Part shown: positions 1 through 8,128 of the stretch, piece after piece | Numbering within the stretch: position 1 is the first letter of the stretch | Layout: each line of letters starts with the position of its first letter | Source of the DNA: Spirochaetota bacterium | GTDB taxonomy: Bacteria > Spirochaetota > UBA4802 > JAGODF01 | Reading direction: 5' to 3' | Assembly (NCBI GenBank): GCA_029974015.1 | Contig: JARKUF010000013.1 | Coordinates: 1 to 64,000 of the forward strand | Length of the DNA stretch: 64,000 nt | The notes under the pieces: generated by a model | What the model saw: only the letters and a program-made list of their open reading frames with translations | Databases searched by the model: none | What the model was told of the DNA's origin: nothing | Position numbers and translations under genes: made by a program

Positions 1-110
1 AAAAAATAGGATTTCCCGCCCGCCTTCGGCGGGCGGGAAATCCTCAGTCCTGAGTATGCCAGTAGTTACATTTTTTTGGTAACTCAAAAATTTAATTTTT
101 AGAGGGTCCC
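1..110. repeat. Dispersed palindromic repeat, copy R1
   Basis: The perfect inverted repeat 9-24 / 28-43 (16-bp arms, loop TTC) has the core CCCGCCCGCC/GGCGGGCGGG. It is followed by the family segment AGTCCTGAGTATGCCAGTAG at 46-65 and an AT-rich palindrome with GGTAAC/GGGTCCC ends at about 78-110. It lies just downstream of rsmD, so the hairpin could also end that transcript. Whether it continues to the left of the window is unknown. Confidence 0.8.
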
Positions 111-134
111 TGATTTTAAACGTTGTTTTTTGGC

Positions 135-716
135 TTAGCAAGTGGTATGAACGCCGTACACTCCGAGGGCGCTCGTGCCGTAGACGCGGATTTTTTTTAA
201 GTTGAGTTCCCCCGCCCTTTCCGGAAGAACGTTTTTGGCGTAATATTGGAGGATGACGGTCCCGTTGTCCGAAAGGACGCGGTGTCCGCAGATGGATTCG
301 AAAACACGGGACCAGGGGACGGTCTCGTTTCCCTGTTTGAGATACGGGGGGTCCAGGAAAATGATGTCGAAGCTCATTTCACGGTGTTCGAGCAGGCGCA
401 GGCACCGGTCGGCGGACATATGAAGCACCTGGGACCTCTCCTCGATGCCCCAATTGCGCAGGAGTGAGCTGATGAAACGCACACGCTTTCCGTCGCTGTC
501 GTTGAAGACCGTTAAGGCAGCTCCGCGGCTCAGCGCCTCCAAACCCACCTGCCCGGAGCCTGCGAAGAGATCGAGGAACCGCTTTCCCGTGAGGTCTTCG
601 CCTAACATGGAAAACACTGCTTCCTTCACTTTCGAGGGCGTCACGGCGGCGTCATTGAATTTTCCGTGTGCGAAAGGTATCCGTCGTCCCTTCAGTGTGC
701 CGGAGGTTATGCGCAT
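135..716 (-). CDS. rsmD: 16S rRNA (guanine966-N2)-methyltransferase RsmD
   Basis: This 193-aa class I SAM-dependent enzyme methylates G966 of 16S rRNA during 30S assembly. The N-terminus MRITSGTLKGRRI is the family start. The SAM-binding motif FLDLFAGSGQVGLEAL lies near residue 48 and the catalytic DPPY near residue 122, both in the expected order, and the length is normal for RsmD. It is the second gene of a two-gene unit, starting 4 nt after the stop of the DUF1858-like gene. In many bacteria rsmD is followed by coaD; here coaD is 47 kb away. Identification is firm from the motifs. Confidence 0.95.
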   Translation of the reverse strand: MRITSGTLKGRRIPFAHGKFNDAAVTPSKVKEAVFSMLGEDLTGKRFLDLFAGSGQVGLEALSRGAALTVFNDSDGKRVRFISSLLRNWGIEERSQVLHMSADRCLRLLEHREMSFDIIFLDPPYLKQGNETVPWSRVFESICGHRVLSDNGTVILQYYAKNVLPERAGELNLKKIRVYGTSALGVYGVHTTC

Positions 717-720
717 GGGG

Positions 721-918
721 CTAACTCGTAAGGCAGGCGTTAAGGTCTTTTAGAAAAGCCGCCAGGTCTATGCCGTAGTTCTCCGCAGCTATGCGGATGG
801 TGTCCTGGGCGGAGCCCTTGCATCTGTGGCATTCCAGGCCGTATTTTGTGAAAACGTCGGCTGTATCCTTCGATTGTTTAAAGGCTTCCTGTACGGTGGT
901 CGATTCAGTTATTTTCAT
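721..918 (-). CDS. DUF1858-like small redox-disulfide protein
   Basis: A 65-aa protein beginning MKITESTTVQEAFKQ. It shows the pattern of DUF1858 proteins, sometimes called hybrid-cluster-protein-associated redox disulfide domain: TVQEAF near the N-terminus, a GLEC-x2-C pair in the middle and a helical tail. The two cysteines sit in C-H-R-C. An upstream Met at 939 would add seven residues; the internal Met is preferred because it matches the family start, but neither has a clear ribosome binding site. Its function is unknown; such proteins are thought to handle redox chemistry or metal. It is co-transcribed with rsmD. Confidence 0.75.
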   Translation of the reverse strand: MKITESTTVQEAFKQSKDTADVFTKYGLECHRCKGSAQDTIRIAAENYGIDLAAFLKDLNACLTS

Positions 919-960
919 AGTGTCTGGATATGGTATCAACTGGAAAAGTTATTTCAAAAA

Positions 961-1074
961 CCTGAGGTAATCTCAAAAAAATCAAGTTTACCGGCCTTCC
1001 AAAGGCGGTCGGGGAAACCGGATTATTGTGATTGCCCTCAATTTTTTGAGGTCCGCCAAATAATTAGAGGTTTC
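961..1074. repeat. Dispersed palindromic repeat, copy R2 (degenerate)
   Basis: Contains TACCGGCCTTCC...AAGGCGGTCGGGG, a decayed GC hairpin, then the family segment TTGTGATTGCCCTCAATTTTTTGAGG and the end TTAGAGGTTTCC at 1063-1074. It fills most of the intergenic space between the divergent DUF1858 and rpmB genes. Confidence 0.65.
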
Positions 1075-1208
1075 CTTAAATAAAATTGTTGCAATTATTC
1101 CGCTGCTTTTCTACTACGTTCAGGACAGGGTGTAAAACACTTTTCCGCCAGTCAACGACAAAAATCGGGCTGCGCCCGTTCCATTGTACAATTTTCTGGA
1201 GCAGAGCC

Positions 1209-1397
1209 ATGGCAAAATGTGAAATTTGCAGTAAATCAGTCCAATTTGGCAACAACGTAAGCCATTCAAACAAGAAGAGCGGCCGCATCTGGCGTCCCAA
1301 TATTCGCCGCGTGCGCGTCATGGAAAACGGGCGAATAGTACGTCGGTACGTCTGCACGCGCTGTATCCGTTCAGGCCTTATTAAGAAGGCCGTATAG
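1209..1397 (+). CDS. rpmB: 50S ribosomal protein L28, zinc-binding form
   Basis: A 62-aa large-subunit ribosomal protein. It has the L28 N-terminus MAKCEICSKSVQFGNNVSHS and the central RIWRPNIRRVRV. Two CxxC pairs (C4-C7 and C50-C53) mark the zinc-ribbon (C+) paralogue rather than the zinc-free form. The start ATG at 1209 is set by GGAG at 1198-1201 and by family alignment; the open frame upstream to 1086 carries no family similarity. It stands alone and is followed by a terminator-like hairpin. Confidence 0.96.
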   Translation: MAKCEICSKSVQFGNNVSHSNKKSGRIWRPNIRRVRVMENGRIVRRYVCTRCIRSGLIKKAV

Positions 1398-1443
1398 CCT
1401 TCTCGTCGGCGAAAAACCACATGTTTACTGGCGTCGCGGCAAT

Positions 1444-1466
1444 GCGCCCCGGGAAAACCGGGGCGC
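1444..1466 (+). terminator. Terminator-like hairpin after rpmB
   Basis: Nine-bp GC arms GCGCCCCGG (1444-1452) and CCGGGGCGC (1458-1466) enclose a 5-nt loop. No T-run follows, so it may be a weak terminator or a transcript-stabilising stem. Confidence 0.5.
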
Positions 1467-1477
1467 TATAGCTTGAT

Positions 1478-2032
1478 GTGGGTAAAAATATCATGGAAGC
1501 CGCGACCTCTTACCGGAAAAGAATAATCTGCCTTCTCCTCTATATTTTCGCTATCTTCGCATCAATTCCGTTTATCTGGCGCGTGGAAGTGTTCCTTCGC
1601 GCCAAACACCTGCTGATGGTCACCGTCTATCTGCTTATCGCCTTGTTCATTGCCGCCATGGTGCTCGCCATACTGCGTTCCGCCATAAAACTGGGCGTAG
1701 GTAGTTTTGCCGCCCTGGCCGTGTATATCGCCCTCTATGGAGCGGTCATACTCACAGCGAAGGGATTCGATAAAAAGGTCCATTTCATCGAATACGGCAT
1801 TCTGGCGTTTTTAGCACATGGTACCTTTAAGCGTCGCAAAGTTGGTGCGGCCGTGTACCTTTTTTCATTCACGGTTGTGGCCTTCGTGGGGTCCTTAGAC
1901 GAATTGGTCCAGTACTATATTCCCCACAGGACCTTCGATATTGAAGACCTTCTGAGCAATCTCCTCGCGGGGCTCCTTATGTTTGGCTTTATTTTCTTGA
2001 CGCATTTTTTTTGCTCTCAGGAGAAAGGCTGA
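1478..2032 (+). CDS. VanZ-like integral membrane protein
   Basis: A 184-aa protein with four to five hydrophobic segments. It has the VanZ-family pattern HFIEYGILAFL near residue 108, followed by SLDELVQYYIPHRTFDIEDL near residue 139 and a final N-L-L-A-G-L-L helix. VanZ proteins are found in teicoplanin resistance, but most family members have no known role. The start is GTG at 1478, or the ATG at 1493 five codons later. It begins 12 nt after the rpmB hairpin and appears to be a single-gene unit. The family call is firm; the function is not known. Confidence 0.82.
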   Translation: MGKNIMEAATSYRKRIICLLLYIFAIFASIPFIWRVEVFLRAKHLLMVTVYLLIALFIAAMVLAILRSAIKLGVGSFAALAVYIALYGAVILTAKGFDKKVHFIEYGILAFLAHGTFKRRKVGAAVYLFSFTVVAFVGSLDELVQYYIPHRTFDIEDLLSNLLAGLLMFGFIFLTHFFCSQEKG

Positions 2033-2094
2033 GAGGAGCAGCCTTATTAGTAGTTGTCTTTTGATATAAAAATTTCTTCGCCGCATCCATTTCC

Positions 2095-2904
2095 TCATTC
2101 CGCCATCCTGTCACCGATCCTGTTAAAGCACAGTATTAATAATGAGAGCATGATGGACGGTGGTATGATGATCCACGGGGCGTCGATGATGAAGCGGGAC
2201 CCTTCCTGTATCATCATCCCCCAGGAAGGGAGATCGGAGAGGGTGGATCCCCCGCCGAGGCCCAGGAAAGAGAGTGTGGATTCCAGCATTATGCTTGTGG
2301 CGATACCCGTGGTGATCAGCGGCAGAAGGAGCGGCGTAAGGGCCGGTGCGATGTGGACTACAGCAACGCGGACCGGCGAGGCCCCCAGGGCCCGGGCGGC
2401 TAAGACAAAGTCCCAGGTTTTCACCTCCGCCGTTTTCACGGAGATGGCCCGGGCGACGGGGGCCCAGGTCCCCGCCACGATGGCGATGATGATGGTGGTA
2501 TTTCCCTCTCCGAGGACCATGACAAGGGCCAGGGCAAGGAGGAGGGAAGGGATGGAGAGGAAAACTTCCACTGCCCCCTGCAGGGCCCCACGAATAAGAG
2601 GAGCTGCCAGGCCTGCCATGAGACCCACGGCAAGCCCGATGATGATGCTTCCGAATCGCGACAGGACGCCTATGGCGATGGAGACGCGTCCCCCGGCAAG
2701 CGTCCTTGCGAGAATGTCCCTCCCCAGAAAATCGGTGCCCAGGATGTGTTCCCGCCCTGGAGGAAGCGCTCCGGTGAAGGAAATGGTGTAGGGGGACGAT
2801 CTGGACAGAAGTTCCGGCGCAAGGGAGGAAAGGGCCATAAGGACGATAATTGTCCCGCAGACGATAATGGATTTCTTTTCCCCGGACATGGCTTTTCCCT
2901 GCAT
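2095..2904 (-). CDS. Orphan OppC/DppC-type ABC transporter permease
   Basis: A binding-protein-dependent transport permease of the peptide/nickel (OppC/DppC) class, about 269 aa with six membrane segments. HILGTDFLGRDILARTLAGG is the typical OppC periplasmic entry, and the cytoplasmic EAA loop reads AARALGASPVRVAVVHIAP. Two starts are plausible: ATG 2904 behind AAGGA, or ATG 2889 behind AGGGA. No second permease, ATPase or substrate-binding protein lies next to it, which is unusual because these permeases work as heterodimers. Its partners must be elsewhere, or it is a remnant. The substrate cannot be read from the sequence. Confidence 0.85.
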   Translation of the reverse strand: MQGKAMSGEKKSIIVCGTIIVLMALSSLAPELLSRSSPYTISFTGALPPGREHILGTDFLGRDILARTLAGGRVSIAIGVLSRFGSIIIGLAVGLMAGLAAPLIRGALQGAVEVFLSIPSLLLALALVMVLGEGNTTIIIAIVAGTWAPVARAISVKTAEVKTWDFVLAARALGASPVRVAVVHIAPALTPLLLPLITTGIATSIMLESTLSFLGLGGGSTLSDLPSWGMMIQEGSRFIIDAPWIIIPPSIMLSLLILCFNRIGDRMAE

Positions 2905-3085
2905 CAGGTCCTTGATAATGAAAAGAACCTTGGAAAAAGCAAGAACCTTTTCCCGCCGCAATAACGTGATTGACTGAAAACAGGCTGGAAGGGTAATATT
3001 ATTCTACAATAGTTTACTCGCTGTGTTTTCTGGAAATTGTCATTGCCAGAACGCCTCAGAGGGGGAATTGCGTGAAATAGTTGTG

Positions 3086-3172
3086 GGCAACCTCCGGGTA
3101 ATCGGGTTTCCCTGCCCCGAAGGCGGGCGGGAAGACCTGATTTTTGTGACAGCTTTTTGATTTTTACAGGTT
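3086..3172. repeat. Dispersed palindromic repeat, copy R3
   Basis: Begins GGCAACCTCCGGGTAATCGGG, passes through a partly decayed GC hairpin (CCCTGCCCCGAAGGCGGGCGGG) and ends with TTTTTGTGACAGC and TTTTTGATTTTTAC. It ends about 18 nt before the methyltransferase start, so it probably lies in that gene's leader. Confidence 0.7.
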
Positions 3173-3189
3173 CTATTTGAGGGTATAAT

Positions 3190-4203
3190 TTGAAAGATAA
3201 GAATGAACAAATGGAACAAGCTCTCCTTTTTGAGGTAGATGAATCGGTGGGGCCAACTACCGAGCGTGTCCCAAGGATGGATCTGGCGGGTGAACTGCGC
3301 GATACAATCCTTCCCCTGTGCCGCCTGGCCCCCGGGGATGTCTGGGAGGACCCGATGGGTGCCCACCGCGTGGGCGTCCTGGACGCAACTGCCGCCGGCG
3401 ATGTGGGCCGCATCATGGGGGGAGAGAAGGCGGCCCTTGTGGTCAACGATCCGCCGTACAACATCATAGTAGGGAATAAATCGTCGGGGGGGCTTTTCAA
3501 AGTGAAGCTCCAGAACTACCTTGAGTTTTCCCGCCGCTGGATCGAAAACGCTGTCGATAATTTGGGTGATGATGCCAGCCTGTACGTCTGGATCGGCGCC
3601 GATCATGAGGGCGGTTTCCAGCCCCTGGCGGACATCATCATCCTTATGCGCGATTTTCCGGAGCTCCGCTCCAGGAATATCATTACCATGCGAAACCAGA
3701 GAGGTTACGGCACCCAGAAAAATTGGATGTGGGTTCGCCAGGAGCTCCTCTATTATATGAAAGGGAGCCCGCTTTTCAATGTTGATGCCGAGTACACCGA
3801 TATTCCCAAAATCCTCAAGGGTTATTACAAGAAGGTGGGGGGGAAGAAGACCGAAAACTTGGAGCGTGGCCGCTCTCCTTTCATCCGGGCCGGAAACGTC
3901 TGGGTTGATGTCCAGCAGGTGTTCTACCGCATGGAGGAGAACGTACCGGGATGCTACGCCCAGAAGCCGCTCAAGGCCATCGAGCGGATCATTGCCGCAT
4001 CGAGCCGTCCCGGGGACATCGTGGCGGACTTCTTTGCACATTCCGGGACCACCCTCATTGCCGGGGAGCGTCTTGGGCGGCGCATCGTCACTTTCGACAA
4101 CGACCCGATCTTCGCCGAGATCACAATACGGCGCCTCGAACAGTACCGTAAAACCGGGAAGACGGGATGGCAGTGGCAGAGCCCTTTTCCCGAAGTGGAT
4201 TGA
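3190..4203 (+). CDS. Solitary site-specific DNA methyltransferase (N4/N6 amino-methylase)
   Basis: A 337-aa DNA amino-methyltransferase of the N4-cytosine/N6-adenine class. The catalytic motif DPPY (ND-PPYNIIVG) is near residue 87 and the SAM-binding motif DFFAHSGTTLIAGERLGRR near residue 278, the beta-class order in which catalysis precedes SAM binding. DFFAHSGTT replaces the usual D-x-F-x-GSGTT, so the first glycine is histidine. The start is TTG at 3190, preceded by GAGGG with good spacing; ATG 3211 is the alternative. No restriction endonuclease, specificity subunit or phage gene is adjacent, so it is probably an orphan epigenetic methylase or a phage-derived remnant. The recognition site cannot be inferred. 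Confidence 0.85.
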   Translation: MKDKNEQMEQALLFEVDESVGPTTERVPRMDLAGELRDTILPLCRLAPGDVWEDPMGAHRVGVLDATAAGDVGRIMGGEKAALVVNDPPYNIIVGNKSSGGLFKVKLQNYLEFSRRWIENAVDNLGDDASLYVWIGADHEGGFQPLADIIILMRDFPELRSRNIITMRNQRGYGTQKNWMWVRQELLYYMKGSPLFNVDAEYTDIPKILKGYYKKVGGKKTENLERGRSPFIRAGNVWVDVQQVFYRMEENVPGCYAQKPLKAIERIIAASSRPGDIVADFFAHSGTTLIAGERLGRRIVTFDNDPIFAEITIRRLEQYRKTGKTGWQWQSPFPEVD

Positions 4204-4448
4204 GATGATGAATTTCCCATATTCGAGGATGGTCGTGTTTTATTCGACGCCATGAGCTCGTGGTGAACGGGATTGGGGATATTGCCCCGCCAAATTTTAT
4301 CGCCTGCTTTGATAAAAATATTGATCTCAGGGGCTACGGTGCCGTAGTATGGAAACCGCTCAATGGATGAGTCCCGCGTCGCGGCGGCGTGAGGGAAAAT
4401 CCATGCGAGATTGGTCAGAACACCACATGGACGCCGATTGAAAAGAAC

Positions 4449-5321
4449 ATGATTGTATACATAAAAAAAATCGTTAAGCTCGTCATGGCAAAGCAGGGTT
4501 TTTTCCCTTTTCTCTTCGCATACGTTGGGCTTCTCTTTGCCGGAGGCGGTACTTTCTTAACCTGGGTGTGGGTGACTCTGGCCCTGGTTGCTGGACGCGC
4601 GGCGGGAATGTCCTTGACAAGAGCTGTCGGCACGGAATTGGACGCCCGATATCCCGGGGCGAAGGAGAGGGCCCTCCCGGAGGGGGGGCTTTCATCAAAA
4701 GAGGTCTGGTTTTTCTCGGGAATTGCCTGCGTGCTCCTGGCGCTTTCCTCGTACATGCTCAACAGGCTTTGCTTCCAGCTTTCGCTCCTCGTCATCGTAC
4801 TACTTTTTGCTTATTCCTTCTTTAAACGTTTTACTACAGCATCGCACTTTTATCTGGGCGTACTTGAGGCTTTTGCCCCAATCGGAGGGTATATCGCCGT
4901 CACCGGTGTGCTGTTCGCCTCGAGCCGGGTGGACTACGTTCCCTTCATTCTCGGGGCCGCTGCCATGTTGTGGATTGCCGGCCTGGATATAATCCGCTCT
5001 CTGCTGGAAATCAAATTCGAAGAACGGGAAGGCTTCCGATCAATTCCGGCGAAGTACGGCCGGGACAAAGCCGCCCTCATCTCCCTCCTGCTTTACGTGG
5101 GAGCTGTGGCCGCTCTGGTGTGGGCCGGGATCATAGCGAAGCGACAGCAGGCCTACTGGATCGCCCTGGCCGCTGTAGCCGTCATTTTTATGTACCAGCA
5201 GCATCTGGCGCGCCGGGACGAGCAGGAAGCTGCGGCAAAGGAGCTTTATCAACTTAACGCCTTCGTATCGCCGGTCCTCTTCGTGGGTACGTTTATCGAC
5301 GTCTTTGTGAAGTACCAGTAA
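4449..5321 (+). CDS. UbiA-superfamily membrane prenyltransferase homologue with altered Asp motifs
   Basis: A 290-aa protein with eight or nine hydrophobic segments, closest in pattern to the MqnP/UbiA family that prenylates quinone precursors. The first motif region reads GRAAGMSLTRAVGTELDARYP, where functional relatives have N-x3-D-x3-D. Here the Asn is Thr57, the first Asp is Gly61 and only Asp65 remains. The second region, GLDIIRSLLEIKFEE, keeps Asp180 but has Glu187 and Glu191 in place of Asp. These residues bind Mg-diphosphate in the family, so activity may be lost or changed. ATG 4449 is chosen because the hydrophobic core starts directly after it; GTG 4389 is an alternative. No other menaquinone gene is nearby. 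Confidence 0.8.
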   Translation: MIVYIKKIVKLVMAKQGFFPFLFAYVGLLFAGGGTFLTWVWVTLALVAGRAAGMSLTRAVGTELDARYPGAKERALPEGGLSSKEVWFFSGIACVLLALSSYMLNRLCFQLSLLVIVLLFAYSFFKRFTTASHFYLGVLEAFAPIGGYIAVTGVLFASSRVDYVPFILGAAAMLWIAGLDIIRSLLEIKFEEREGFRSIPAKYGRDKAALISLLLYVGAVAALVWAGIIAKRQQAYWIALAAVAVIFMYQQHLARRDEQEAAAKELYQLNAFVSPVLFVGTFIDVFVKYQ

Positions 5322-5678
5322 TCCATCTTTATAAAAGAACTGCCCGGAAGCACGGAAAGAGCCTGGAAGGAGACCTCTCTTTTGTAGGAGGGGGTGGAAT
5401 TTTCCAACGAAGGGCCTCCCTCTCCTGCTCTGTCGGGTCCCATAAATACAAAATAGCTTGCCGTATATTCCGTCATAAGTTAGCCTCAAAATAGCAGGTT
5501 TTCCGCCCGCTTTCGGCGGGCGGAAAAGCCCAAGTCCTGAGTTTGTCAGTAGTTACAATTTATGGGAACTTAAAAATTGAATTTTTTGGAAGTCCCACTT
5601 TAGTTTTTAAAAGTTCCCTTCATTTTTGAGGTTCCCATAATTTACAAAATGAGAAATCATTCGATGAGAAGGTGCGCA
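5322..5678. other. Gene-free stretch between ubiA-like and mscS-like genes
   Basis: No convincing gene. Its right half is repeat copy R4; the left half (5322-5480) shows no recognisable element. Confidence 0.6.
5484..5640. repeat. Dispersed palindromic repeat, copy R4 (long form)
   Basis: Contains the hairpin TTTTCCGCCCGC-TTTC-GGCGGGCGGAAAA (about 5499-5527), the segment AAGTCCTGAGTTTGTCAGTAG (5532-5552), TTACAATTTATGGGAAC, and two AT-rich palindromes ending in TCCC and GGTTCCC. It ends 39 nt before the mscS-like start. Confidence 0.75.
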
Positions 5679-7307
5679 ATGAAACAGTTGATTTGTTTGT
5701 TGTTGCCGGTCCTTGCAGTCCCTGCCTTTTTCGAAAATGCCGTTTCCCTTGAGAAATCGGCGCCGCAAGCGGCCTTGGCTCCGGAGACGTTGGTTATTTT
5801 CCCTTTCCAGAACGTCACAGGATCATCGGCGGTGTATCTGGAGGGGTATCTCCCGGAGCTTGTAGCAAGGAGCCTTCCCGCGGGAAAACACCTTGTGATC
5901 ATCGACTCCCGAAAGGCCGCTTTTGAAATGAAGAAGAGGGGGCTTACGGGCGGAGATCTCTATGACGGTGAAGGGGCCCTGGAATTAGCGAAACATATAG
6001 GCGCACGTATCGCCATAACGGGCAGGTTCCTCCACGAGGGGAAATCCCTGAAAGTCAACTGCCGGTCCATCAATGTTGAAACCGGGCAGAGCGTTTCCGG
6101 AGACGAATTTTCCCATACCGGAGGGGACAGCATCCTCGACGCGGCGGCCCAGTGCGCTGTGAAGGCCGCGGAATGGGTCAAGACCGAGTCGCTCCCCGAC
6201 ATCATGGCCCGCATTGAGACGGAGAAACTCACGCCGCTCCGCGATCTCTATGCCCATATGCGGGGGACAAAGCCCGGTATCGTGTTTCGCAACAAGTGGC
6301 TTTCCTCGCTTCTTATAGCCTCGTGCTTTTATCTTCTTTCCCTCCTCGTGAAGCTACTGTTCGATAAAGTCATATATAGGTTAACGGCGCGGTCTGCCAC
6401 GAACGTCGATGACGATATCGCCATGGCGGCCCGCAAACCCTTCAGGTGGATACTCATCTTTGTTGGATTTAAACTTGCGCTTCTGCCTCTGGGATTAACC
6501 CCGGCGCTGTACGGGGCACTCAACAACCTCTTTACTTCGGCGATCATCTTCATGGTGGGGTATTTCCTCATGAAACTGTCGGAGATCCTTCTTGGGGCTT
6601 GGGGGAGCGGCGTGGCCAGGAAACTCGACTCGCGGATCAACGATGACCTTGTCCCCCTCTTTACAAAGGTGAGTAAAATATTCATAATAATAATAACCGC
6701 CCTCATAGTCCTTGCGAAATTCGGCATTGAGATAGGGCCCCTGATCGCCTCCCTCGGCATTGCGGGCTTCGCCATAGGTTTCGCCGTGAAAGACACTCTC
6801 TCCAATATCATCGGAGGCATCATCCTCACTCTGGACCAATCCTTCGCCGTGGGGGACAAGGTGAGCATCGACGGAGACGTGGGGGTAATCCGCGAAGTGG
6901 GACTTCGCAACACCCAAATTCTCACCTACGACAACGAAGTGGTGATCATCCCTAACGGGGAACTGATGAACAAGAAGTTCAAGAATTACGCGCTCCCTAC
7001 GCCGAACATCCGCGTGGTGGTGGACTTCGGCGTTGCCTACGGAAGCGATGTGGACCGGGTGGAGGAGGTGGTTCTGGCGGCCCTTAACGCGGTGAAAGAC
7101 ATACAGACGGCCCCTGCGCCGGAGGTTTTCTTCGTCTCCATGGGGGATTTTTCACTGAATTTTCAGGCCCGTTTCTGGATATCACTCTACGGCAATCAGT
7201 TTGCCAAAAAGGTAGAGGCGACGAAAGCGCTTTACAGGGCCCTCACTGAAGCGGGGATCGGCATCCCATTTCCGACCCACACGGTGTATCTGGAAAAAAA
7301 TTCATGA
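5679..7307 (+). CDS. MscS-family mechanosensitive channel with periplasmic TolB/FlgO-like domain
   Basis: A 542-aa protein. Residues 1-20 form a signal peptide (MKQLICLLLPVLAVPAFF). Residues about 35-175 form a soluble domain starting ETLVIFPFQNVTGSSAVYLEGYLPELVARSL, which resembles the N-terminal fold of TolB, FlgO and CsgG-type proteins. Several membrane helices follow from about residue 205. The MscS pore helix and beta domain are clear: ASLGIAGFAIGFAVKDTLSN, then DQSFAVGDKVSIDGDVGVI and NGELMNKKFKNY. MscS channels release solutes on hypo-osmotic shock. The added periplasmic domain suggests sensing or anchoring at the cell wall, which is inference. The start is ATG 5679, with AGAAGG six bases upstream and directly before the signal peptide; two earlier Met codons lack this. 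Confidence 0.9.
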   Translation: MKQLICLLLPVLAVPAFFENAVSLEKSAPQAALAPETLVIFPFQNVTGSSAVYLEGYLPELVARSLPAGKHLVIIDSRKAAFEMKKRGLTGGDLYDGEGALELAKHIGARIAITGRFLHEGKSLKVNCRSINVETGQSVSGDEFSHTGGDSILDAAAQCAVKAAEWVKTESLPDIMARIETEKLTPLRDLYAHMRGTKPGIVFRNKWLSSLLIASCFYLLSLLVKLLFDKVIYRLTARSATNVDDDIAMAARKPFRWILIFVGFKLALLPLGLTPALYGALNNLFTSAIIFMVGYFLMKLSEILLGAWGSGVARKLDSRINDDLVPLFTKVSKIFIIIITALIVLAKFGIEIGPLIASLGIAGFAIGFAVKDTLSNIIGGIILTLDQSFAVGDKVSIDGDVGVIREVGLRNTQILTYDNEVVIIPNGELMNKKFKNYALPTPNIRVVVDFGVAYGSDVDRVEEVVLAALNAVKDIQTAPAPEVFFVSMGDFSLNFQARFWISLYGNQFAKKVEATKALYRALTEAGIGIPFPTHTVYLEKNS

Positions 7308-7438
7308 GGGAGGATGATATACACAAAACAATGCGTCCGGACGCGAAAGCTTGGATGCGCATCCGAAACCCTGCAAACGCCATGGCCATTTGAAATGCAG
7401 GAAGACTTCGAATCAGCGGCGCCACGTTGTCATGGCAG

Positions 7439-7672
7439 TTAGGTGTCCCCGCGGCAGGAGTCCTCATCTCGGTGGGAGCTTTTATTACGCCGGATTTCTC
7501 CGTAAAGGTATCCCGTTGTGAACCCTGTGAGCAGAATGATGAAAATCAGGACGATGAGGGGGAGGGACAAGTCCCAAAAGAAAATGCGAACCACCGAGGC
7601 CTGAAGGTTTTGCAGCGAGATAGTGACGGCGCACACGGCCAGAAGCAATACGATTATGGAACGTGCGTGCAT
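7439..7672 (-). CDS. LapA-like (DUF1049) small membrane protein
   Basis: A 77-aa protein with two transmembrane helices (residues 4-20 and 36-58). It carries the LapA/DUF1049 pattern: SLQN before VVRIFFWDLSLPLIVLI, then G-x3-G-Y and a basic tail RRNKSSHR. In Escherichia coli LapA takes part in lipopolysaccharide assembly control; the role of isolated homologues is not known. It runs towards the mscS-like gene (convergent) and stands alone. Confidence 0.78.
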   Translation of the reverse strand: MHARSIIVLLLAVCAVTISLQNLQASVVRIFFWDLSLPLIVLIFIILLTGFTTGYLYGEIRRNKSSHRDEDSCRGDT

Positions 7673-8128
7673 GGTGCCCTCCTTTTCGATTGTTTTTAAT
7701 AATCGCAGGGGTATGGCGCGTCAAGTTAATTTTTCAGCTTTCCGCGCCCCCGGAAATTAGGGGGAGGCCGTCCCGGTACGCATGATACTTGATTGTGAAA
7801 CTATCTACAGTGGGGCTTGTTGAGTGTTATGTTTCCGCGGCAAAACGAAAAAATCGGCTCCCAAGGGAGTATTATATCCATTTTTATCAAAAAATACATT
7901 TTTTGGGCGTGAAAGAAGTAAGTTTTACCGAAATTTGTAACGAAGTGATAAAGTAGTTGGTCATACTTTGAGTATTAAAGGGCGGTTTAGGAGGTTTGTA
8001 CAGGAAAAGCAGCTTTTTCGGAGGTAAGATTAATAATAGAAGTTCTCCTCTCAGAGTATTAATAATTTTCGTTACCCGGTTGACATTTTATGGCATGTTT
8101 GGTATTTCGCCATTAAAGGAGAAAATAT
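7673..8128. other. AT-rich intergenic stretch upstream of the HTH gene
   Basis: No gene supported. It is notably AT-rich and holds the candidate promoter at 8080-8108 near its right end. No copy of the dispersed repeat family is present. Confidence 0.55.
8080..8108 (+). promoter_or_regulatory. Candidate sigma70 promoter for the HTH gene
   Basis: A TTGACA -35 box (8080-8085), a 17-nt spacer and TATTTC as the -10 (8103-8108). Initiation would fall near 8115, just at the ribosome binding site AAAGGAG (8115-8121), leaving a very short leader before ATG 8129. Confidence 0.4.

Noticed and set aside
5325-5476. Minus-strand frame of about 50 codons in the gap after the ubiA-like gene
   Set aside because: No start signal, composition typical of a shadow frame, and overlap with the UbiA-like 3' end.
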